The translations under genes were made by a program, and so were the position numbers. This document shows, piece by piece, positions 56,123 to 64,000 of a DNA stretch of 64,000 nucleotides. The notes beneath the pieces were generated by a model. That model was not told where the DNA came from, did no database searches, and saw only the letters and a list, made by a program, of their open reading frames with translations. Source of the DNA: Berberis thunbergii. Lineage: Eukaryota > Streptophyta > Magnoliopsida > Ranunculales > Berberidaceae. Each line of letters opens with the position of its first letter. The stretch's first letter is position 1. The stretch spans positions 1-64,000 of the forward strand of contig QNQO01000602.1 of the NCBI GenBank assembly GCA_003290165.1. The letters are read 5' to 3'.

Positions 56123-57023
56123 CTATCCATCCAACCTAAACCAGAAAGGCTCATAACATGCATTTTCCCTTCCACCATGTCATCCTTCTTTGCTCGTCTA
56201 GCACTCCTTGCCACGTACTACAGTCCATCAGCCCCTCCCTGTCACTGCTTAACTCTGAATTAAACATACTTTCATATACTTGTAGTCATGGTGATGGTGG
56301 TCATTGCATGGTCGCTCTTCTATCTTAAGCACACTTTCCTGAAGTGGGCGAGATCTGACATCTCCAATCGCCTGGTGATCTTATGCAACACTCATGGTGG
56401 TAGGTTTGCCAAGTTTTGCTAGACCGACTACTTGCATGTGGAAAACAAATAGTTGATTGTTAATTAGAAATTAATTAGTTTGAGTTCGAGTGTTATGTTC
56501 TATCCGAGTGAGAAGATTTTGTAAAATAAGAAGAATTTAAGGAGTTTTTAGAACAACAACAAGCTAAATGGCTAAAACTATCACTAAGACTAGCGGCGAT
56601 CTATCTAGAAATCAAGTGGAATTGAAACAACCAAACAGAGGATCAACTCCTCTTGGTCATTGATGGAATCTTCATTTTCCTCATCTCTTTCGACACAACT
56701 GCTTATGTGTTTCCTTAGCTGACACCCCCAAGAGTTGTCTCTGCCTTGTCTACTGTACTTAGAAACAGTAAGATTAATGGGTGGGTGGAGGGTGGTTTAG
56801 GTTAGGGTTTTCTCTTTAAGGGATGATGGTATTTTAGTATATTATCTACATAAACGGGTATCCACAGAGCGAATATAACCAAATTTGTATTCGCCTCGAA
56901 TATGCGACGGATACCGTTTGGATCCCCAAAATCGGCTGAAATTCGTTTTGGTACATCCAAAACCGCCCCATTCGGAGCAGGCGGGGCTGATATTCATGAA
57001 AATTCGCCTCACTTCCATGCCTA
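55841..57023. mobile_element. Non-autonomous hAT-type element, 1.18 kb
   Basis: The left end is TAGGATGGCAATGCGGCG and the right end read inwards is TAGGCATGGAAGTGAGGCG. The flanks are GATAGGGG (55833-55840) and GATAGGGA (57024-57031), an 8-bp target duplication with one change. Inside each end are inverted blocks with CCCCGCC and GGATATC/GATATTC-like words, as at 38563. No transposase was seen. Confidence 0.7.
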
Positions 57024-57031
57024 GATAGGGA

Positions 57032-60000
57032 CGGTGGTGGTGGGGGAAGGGGATTCAATCAGTGAGAGCGAGAGATGAAGGAAGAAGGATGTGGGTTGGG
57101 GAAGAAGATGAGGGTTTATTTTATTTATAATAATTGTGGGATTTTTCTCTAGATATGCTTATTATTTTGAGTGGAACCTTTGGTGATTTGTTAGATGTTT
57201 TCTCTACACGAATCTTTGGAATTTTGCTGTGGGTGTGTGATAATAAGAGCATGTAGGTGTAAAAATTGGATCTTGCGGACGCAAATAGCAGATTTAAAAA
57301 ATCAAAAAGAAAAATGTGAATGCCAAATGCCAAATGCCAAATAGCTAAGTTCAATTATCACTGCTTTATAAACTTTTCTTTCTTTTATCACGTGAAATGG
57401 ACACTCCAAAATTCATTGATGGAATGATGTCCCGAAATGACTAACTTTCAATCCCTTTGTTGGTTGTTTCCTTGTACAAGCATCCGTAAAATAAATGTCC
57501 CCCATCACCTTACTTTTCACAACCTTTGACCCCACAAGGCTTGACCTTCACATTATTGAAGGGCATGACTGGAATCAGAAATTAATTTCTTCTCACTCAC
57601 AGGCAAGGCAAGGCACGGCCAGGCTAGGTGTATCTCCATGGCTTTGGTTGGTGCAACTGCAAACATAGAAACAGGCCGACCCTTTATCATGGAAAAGATG
57701 CATGGTAGTTACTAGTTAGTTAGATCTGCAAATTCTCCTCTCTTTTGTGGTGTCAATATTTGTAATATTAGTAACATATAAAGTCATAAATGTAAATTAC
57801 AAATTTATTGTTTTTCAACCATTCTAGCCAGCCTTGTTTGTTGACCTCTTTTGAGTCCTTTTTTTTTTTTTTTTTTTTTTACTGTTTTACAATTTCACAT
57901 TTCCTATAAGTAGTGTTTGTCATTGTGTTTTAAAGATAAGGGGTAAAAAGTGTAAAAAAATATGCAAGAAAAATGTCAGCAAACATGATTGGCTAGTCAA
58001 GAATTCAATTGGTACAAAAGTCATTTGTTAATATTGCTAGTCTCATCTCATTTTCTGCCTTGGGGCGCCAATAGTAGAACATAGTTTCACTGGTAGTGGC
58101 CATGTAACTAGCCGCATCCTAATTGCCATCCAACAACTCCAGCCATGTAAACCTTCCATGGACATTACGTGATAAATCCTTGTATTTAGAAAGCTTTACT
58201 AAGCTTCTCCCTTTTGAGTGTGTTGTTTGTAATGTTATGTACTCGACTCTCTTTTCTTAGTATATCAGTATCGACTTTTGTTAAAACAGTGCCACATGCA
58301 GGATTAAGAGAGTCTTGATACATACGCAATGAACAACAAACAACAACATTAACATTTGCATGATCAAAACTTCCTTAATATATAGGTAGAGGTATATATA
58401 TATATGGAGAGAGATGATGGGGAAGTAGTAGTGGTTTTCGAGGTGGGTTTGGGAGTGGTCTCGATCCAGCCCATCACGAGTGTTTGGTGTCAGCTAAAGA
58501 GGTAGCCGTGAGTGGATGTGGATGTGGGCGCAAACCAAAGCCGAAGATCATCACAGTGATGGAGTAATTTATTATGATCAGCTTGGGTACTACTACAGTA
58601 CTACTTGTTATTAGAGTTTCCCAGCTGCTGGCTTTAATATCGTTATCTCCTCCTACTTTTAGGGTTGGGTTTGGTTTGGTTGGGGGAAATTGGAACAACA
58701 ACAGCAATGGCATAAATAAAAGCAGGTGTGGTGTGGTGCATGGGGGGACCCTATTGAAAGAAATTGCCTTACAGAAACCCCTCTTCAAGAGGAAGGAGTG
58801 TCAGCTAATAAGCCAAAGCACACACCATGCTTTGCTTTGTGTGGGGTGTGGAATGGGTGCGGTCCAAACCAGCAACCAGAAAAACCGACGAATGATTGCT
58901 CTACTTTCTTCGAAACTCCATCCCGTTCCCATCCACTCCACGCCCCTACCCAATCCTAGGATGGATGCATTCTTGTTTTAAGAATATATTTCTTTTTTCA
59001 TTTTAAAATAAGATCATGCCACCTTATTTTCACTTCGTGTATGTAGAAACACCAAACAAATACTTCGGTCTTGTGGTAAACCTCCTCTTAAGTCATCAAA
59101 CCTTTATATAACTTCGTCAAACTAATTAAAGACAAGGGAAGAAACATACAGTTGAATGTTATCCGACAGGATTATAAGGGAGATGCATCCAAGTGAGATC
59201 AAATGGTGATTGATTTTTTAAGCCAAAAATAGTAGTAGGCATTCTCAGACCAAGGTAACATAGCTAATTAAAAGTCATGTATTTGATGGTCGACTCTTTA
59301 ATTTAGAAATGATTTTTACCAATGGATAATAATTAGTAAATGATACCACCATTTGAACTGGTTCCATCAATTCTATCCAGTTATAGAGTCAACTATGAAT
59401 GGCGACTGTGTTTTCTCATCAAATCACAAGAAAAAACTTGTAAGTTCTACTTAATATGTTTTCAGGGAGAACTAGGATTGCCTACCTTGTTTGGTTGATG
59501 TTAATTTGGTAACCTGACCACCTCTATAATTAAGTCATTGGTCAAATGATACTACCATTTGAACTGGTTCCATTTAGGTTGGAAGCAACAATGTGCTGCA
59601 ACCATTTCCTCTTTGTGACACTAATCCTTAAAAATTGAAGTTGAATTGTTGTCATCACTGCCACAAAAACCAAAAAAAGAAGGAGAAATGCTGTGATAGT
59701 AGCCGGATCAAATGGTTGTATGAATCTTCCCTTGATGCAACATCAACCTTCATTTCTTCGATTCAAACAACCAAAACTTAATTTGTTGGTTCTGGTTTTC
59801 AAACTTCAAACATTAGTTGCTTTTCTTTTCACGCCATGTGGATTTGGTTGGTGCAATGTGAAGGAAAGTTTCATAATGGAAGAAAATTCGAGTTTTAACA
59901 ATGAAATGATTTGTGGGTCTTCAAAATGAAAGAAAATGAGGTTGCTCATTCTTTTACCATACAAAGAATATAACTTTAGCAAACTGTAACTTTTCCCAAA

Positions 60001-60860
60001 CCCCAACTATATTGCAAAAAAAAAAAAACCATTAGGAAAAAAAAGTCAATAATATGGCATCCGATCCTTAATACAAAATGCCACGAATATGGATTCTAAT
60101 AGCAATCAAAGTAATTTATTTGTGAACGTAGGATTTCAATGTACAAATTTGTCGAAACGAAAAAGCCATAATTCAACATGGTGGCGGCATGCGGGGAAAA
60201 AAAAGTGGTGGCACGCTATTGAAAAAAGTACAAATTGGTGGTGTTGGCACAAAGCGTAAATGGAGGCAACCCATATTCTTTACCTTTTAGTTATATTATT
60301 AAGGGTTGGAAAACATCTGAAAACCTTATAGCTAGGTTGTAAGAATACAGGTGAAGACTTTTTTTTTTTCTCGTATGATGGACGTGAAACTCGCTTATAA
60401 GGTTCTCGAGCTTGTGGGGCAATCCTTTTGTTTCTTGTGGATCTCAATTAGAACAATTTTCGTATGATATAAGATTATTAGTGTGAACCTAATATCTTTT
60501 ACTCTTTTAAGTTTAGGAAACCCAAGTAAGTGTATAAAGGGAATGCTCATGTTTACATAGAGGAGCCACTTTAAACATAATATACGAATCAAATTGGACA
60601 TTTAGAGGAGGTATATACGACAGTATGAGGTGACATAGCACCCATATAGAAAAGTTTCTGTAAACACAAATACAATAGCTATGAGCGAAAACCATTTCAA
60701 GGTATTTTAATTATATGATGATGCTAAGTATGATACAATTGGTAAAGGAATTCAAATTGGTTCCTCATGGAAGATGAATTTTGATACTGCCCATTGTTAA
60801 TCAAGTATTGCTTGTAAACCTTTTGAGAGACTATACAGTTATATATGCAAGTATTGTGCT
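57032..60860. other. Intergenic region upstream of GRF
   Basis: There is no supported gene in 3.8 kb. A T run lies at 57860-57880. CCATTTGAACTGGTTCCAT occurs twice (about 59350 and 59557). Open frames at 58474-58981 on both strands have no recognised domain and overlap each other. Confidence 0.45.
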
Positions 60861-61541
60861 GGAAAAACAATAAGAGAGAGAGAGAGATCATTGTACATAT
60901 TCACCCATCCAGTAAGAGTGTAAGATTTTGAAGGCCTCCTTAACAATTTTCAGATAAGTTGTGAACAGATACTCTGCCTCCTTTTCCCAACACAACACAT
61001 ACAACCCACCCCTGCAGACACAAAAACACAAACACAGACAGTCTCCCTTTCACTCCACAAATACTACTCCCCTCAACCCAAACAACAACAACAAACCCCA
61101 CACTAGACTCTCTTCTCACTCACTTAGCTGAACCTTCTCTTCTACTAAGATATCTACATCTTCTCTTATTAGCACCAAATCTCTTCTCTGTTTCTCATCT
61201 GTTTTAAAATGCTTTTTTTTTTTTTTTTCTGAACCAAACTTCTCCTAGGGTTCTGCAAAGCAAAAACTAGTATAAACTCTTACTCACTCACTCGTTTCCT
61301 CCATATTTAATGACCCCTTTTTAGCTTCAGCTCTGCACATACCCCAGAAATGGTGAAACCCTATTTTCTGCTCTCCTCCAAACAAACCGTCATTTTATCT
61401 CTTCCTCTCCTCAGCTTTTTTGCCTCGTTGGGTTATGTGTGAGATTCTGAGCTCCCCATTTTGCCTGCCCCCCACCCCCACCTTTGTTTTCAGCTTTTTC
61501 AGTGTTAACAAACCCTAGTAGTAGATAAAACAGAGGAGGAG
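60861..61541 (+). promoter_or_regulatory. GRF promoter-proximal region and long 5' leader
   Basis: A TATA-like TATATATG at about 60839 is followed by a GA run (60871-60886) and a long C/T-rich stretch typical of plant leaders, up to the ATG at 61542. It contains upstream ATGs, so it probably lowers translation or includes an unspliced leader intron. The transcription start is inferred. Confidence 0.5.
61350..61442 (+). CDS. Upstream ORF in GRF leader
   Basis: ATG at 61350 opens a 30-codon frame (MVKPYFLLSS...) ending TGA at 61442, 99 nt before the GRF start. A shorter uORF lies just upstream (ATGACCCCTTTTTAG, about 61310-61324). They would matter only if the leader is unspliced. Peptide function is unknown. 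Confidence 0.35.
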   Translation: MVKPYFLLSSKQTVILSLPLLSFFASLGYV

Positions 61542-62479
61542 ATGAACAGTACTTCGTCGTCGACGGGGATGGTGACTGGTTTCCGGCCACCCTTCACCCC
61601 GTCGCAGTGGCAGGAGCTTGAGCATCAAGCTTTGATCTTTAAGTACTTGATAGCTGGGCTCCCTGTTCCACCTGATCTTGTTATTCCCATTAAGAAGAGT
61701 TTCGAATCCATCTCGGCGCGCTTCTTTCATCATCCCAGCAGTAAGAAAGGATCATTTTCAATTTCTTTTAGCTTGAATGAATTTTTATGTTGTAGAACAT
61801 GATATTTATTTTTTAATTATTTACGTTGATTAGTTGTTTTGACTTTTTTTTATTAAGCTATTTGAAGATGGACTAGAGATTATTTGAGCTAAAAATGGGA
61901 TTTTTATTGGGTTTGCTATCAGTTTAATTAGTTGTCAGTGTTTCTTGCTGTAAAAAATCAATTGGGAAATTGAATAAAAGGATTGTTTGATGAAGTTCAT
62001 TTTGAAGGTTGGGCAGATTTTCAATGGGGTTGTTTAGTTTCGTTTCTTCCCTTTTGATGATTGATTTGATTTCACCGAAGAGAGTGTTTACTTGCAGTGG
62101 GATATTGCTCCTTTTATGGGAAGAAAGCAGACCCCGAGCCGGGTAGGTGCAGGAGGACCGATGGAAAGAAATGGAGGTGCTCCAAGGACGCATACCCGGA
62201 TTCTAAATATTGTGAGCGTCACATGCACCGTGGCCGCAACCGTTCAAGAAAGCCTGTGGAATCACAAACTATCTCTCAGTCGACAACGACTGTTGCCACG
62301 CTCACTGCCACCAGTGGAAACAGCAATATTGGTGGCGGCGCTGGGGGTGGTGGTGGTGGAAGCTTCCAAAACCTGCCTTTGCACTCAATTGGTAACCCTC
62401 AGGGGATGTGTGTTGGAAGTAACCCATCACATTTGCAGATTGACCCTGTATCTTATGGAATCAGCAACAAAGAGTATAG
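61542..62479 (+). CDS. GRF: Growth-regulating factor (QLQ and WRC domains), 3' part beyond window
   Basis: Exon 1 is 61542-61740 and ends at the donor GTAAGA. Intron 1 is 61741-62097, closed by TTGCAG. Exon 2 is 62098-62479 and ends at GGTACTTC (donor GTACTT). Residues 18-52 form the QLQ domain (Q22-x3-L26-x2-Q29), which binds the coactivator GIF/AN3. Residues 78-118 form the WRC domain with C84, C94, C105 and H108 (C-x9-C-x10-C-x2-H) and a basic nuclear-targeting, DNA-binding stretch. A Gly run follows near residue 148. GRFs are plant transcription factors that promote cell proliferation in leaves and roots. The next exon was not found before 64000, so the second intron is over 1.5 kb and the C-terminus is missing here. 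Confidence 0.95.
62241..62261 (+). promoter_or_regulatory. miR396 target site in GRF exon 2
   Basis: The 21-nt site CGTTCAAG...GTGGAA encodes RSRKPVE at the end of the WRC domain. It is the canonical GRF target of miR396, with the usual extra base against the microRNA. It implies post-transcriptional repression of this gene in maturing tissue. Confidence 0.93.
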
Positions 62480-64000
62480 GTACTTCATTTTTAAATTTGC
62501 AATGTCAATTGAATTTTCTGTTACCCCTACTGGGCCCATTGATGGAGTCATTCATATAGGAACTCTCCTGTTGTCTTTGGTAATGAATTTGTGGCAGGTA
62601 ACTGTTAAATTCGCAAGGAATGGTATTTTCAGTTACAGGGTCCATTGTTATACACCACCCAATTGTGATCTGGTTTCTACTGGTTAATTCTCAGTGTTTT
62701 CTGGTGTTGACAGTGTCTCCCAGTGATTAGTAATTTAGTATGTAGTTATGAATTTCTGTTCAGGAAACTGGTTACATAAATCTGACAACCTTTGGAAGAT
62801 TTCCTGGCAATGCTTGTTAGTGGCAGATTATTTTGTTCTGTTTCTGTCAAAAGGAAAAGGTGGAGAGAGTAATCTAATCTTTTGGATTGCATTCCTATCT
62901 TACCCTGTAGGTTCAGTTGTGAAAGATAAAATACATTTTCTTTTTGTGTATTGTTCGAGCTTTAACAGTTAAGTTTAGTAAGTTTTATAATGATTAGTTT
63001 ATGTTTTGTGGGGACCTATGAATTAGAGGAATTGTTAATTGTGTTGAACATTGACTTGTGAAATTTATTTGTTGTAGTCTTATGCTTAAATTATATTTTG
63101 TGCCTTCTTTTGACCTGAGTCCACCATCCTTATTGCTTGTTAGAGATGATTTTGTAAATGGGCCTGTAAGTTTTGGATTCTTAGTCATTAGAAATCATTC
63201 TCGGAAACTAGTAGGATGTTTTTCTGTTCCAATGATACATCCTTCGTTCTCGAGCCCTATTGTTCCGCTGGTCATGTTTAATACATTCTGAATTTTAGGT
63301 TGTCTGAAGATGAAGAAGAGATGACCTCAAATTACTGGCTTTTAGTATGTTATATGATCACTAGGCATTTATAGTTCTTTTTCAGGAAACTATAAATATG
63401 ACACCCGAAAAGAACTATAAATATGAATTCACTTGACATTACTACCCAGTGAATTCATATTTATAGATCTTTATTTAAATTCACCAATAAGAAGTTTAGT
63501 TTCAACAACATGACAGCTTTGACTAGTTATCGATGGACTTTATTCAATTAACATTTCATTAGTGTCAGGAGTTTCCATATCCATATAAACTTGAAATATA
63601 TGATACGGGTGGCCTATATAAAAGTACATGCTAAAGCTTTGCTTATAGATGATTCAGTGTCAGCCAAAATTTAACCTGCGTCATTGATCATCTGTGTGAG
63701 CTTACTATATCAGCATTCCTTCCCAATATTTGAAGATATCTTCCTAGTTGTAGTTGCATAAGTTTTGTACTTACACTGGTGAGCGATGGATTGCACAATG
63801 TCTTCATTTGTAGCTTATATGGTACATGTGCTTTAATATTAAAGCCATTCTCTATGTCAAAATCCTTTTTTTGACAGCAACCATGATTCTCCTTGAAACC
63901 CAGCTTTTTTGGAGTTGTTCTGATGCAAATTATCAGCTAGTATTGATCGGTGCTTTACATAGATTTTTCTTCCTGGAAACACAAGGAGCCAATGGAGCTC
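62480..64000 (+). other. GRF: GRF intron 2 (3' end outside window)
   Basis: It starts with GTACTTC and shows no exon with the expected GLKPEVGEHSFF-type continuation. Frames reading through the donor (to 62687) are intronic. Confidence 0.7.
63411..63470. repeat. Hairpin-forming inverted repeat in GRF intron 2
   Basis: TATAAATATGAATTCAC (63416-63432) pairs perfectly with GTGAATTCATATTTATA (63449-63465) over a 16-nt loop. The stem extends, with one mismatch, to about 23 bp. ACTATAAATATGA also occurs directly at 63390. It is possibly the core of a small MITE. Confidence 0.75.

Noticed and set aside
58474..58981. Overlapping open frames on both strands
   Set aside because: No recognised domain, opposite-strand overlap and no splice or promoter evidence.
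62097..62687. Intronless 196-codon WRC protein
   Set aside because: The frame reads through a good splice donor at 62480, and the QLQ exon upstream belongs to the same gene.

Overview
This window is nuclear DNA of a eudicot plant. It is AT-rich, gene-poor and full of retrotransposon debris. It holds plant-specific families (a QLQ/WRC growth-regulating factor, Athila and Tat retroelements), introns of several kilobases, and a piece of chloroplast psbD. The species cannot be fixed from the sequence. Two host genes look intact. One is a complete seven-exon MOB1 gene on the minus strand (23487-37415, 215 residues), which none of its exons reveals alone because four TE insertions and very long introns split it. 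The other is the 5' part of a GROWTH-REGULATING FACTOR gene on the plus strand (61542 to beyond the window end), with QLQ and WRC exons and a canonical miR396 target site.

Layout. 1-4.7 kb: decayed minus-strand Ty3/gypsy Tat element with gag, protease, RT, RNase H, the extra Tat-type RNase H and integrase, plus PBS and LTR. 4.7-10.8 kb: decayed minus-strand Athila-like element. Its pol is split by a nested 1683-bp solo LTR with a 5-bp ACTAA target duplication, and its gag carries a tRNA-derived SINE-like insert. 10.8-14.0 kb: a small acidic ORF, a nested fold-back element and noncoding DNA. 14.03-22.02 kb: an endogenous caulimovirid of florendovirus type. It has movement protein, coat protein with zinc knuckle, protease, RT and RNase H in one broken ORF, then a second orphan ORF, a promoter region and a tRNA-Met PBS. 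It is bounded by a 9-bp direct repeat.

23.5-37.4 kb: MOB1. Its last intron holds an internally deleted Ty1/copia element, intron 5 a SINE with a perfect 17-bp target duplication, intron 2 retroelement debris and a minisatellite, and intron 1 a 555-bp hAT element. 38.5-40.3 kb: a hAT-type terminus, tandem repeats, a GATC-rich block and the psbD nuclear plastid insertion. 44.7-47.05 kb: a CACTA-like terminus with dense subterminal repeats and a nested SINE. 47.6-53.0 kb: a three-unit tandem repeat of about 0.8 kb. Between units two and three it holds an exportin-7 pseudogene and a LINE that kept ORF1 but lost nearly all of ORF2. 54.1-54.3 kb: an almost perfect 191-bp GC-rich palindrome with a 9-bp target duplication. 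55.8-57.0 kb: a 1.18-kb hAT-type element. 61-64 kb: the GRF gene.

There is no operon-like cooperation here. The functional content is one Hippo/MEN-type kinase adaptor and one growth transcription factor. The rest records successive insertions whose nesting order can often be read from target duplications. Coordinates of exons and element ends were read by eye from splice motifs and terminal repeats. Family assignments rest on remembered motifs, not on database searches.
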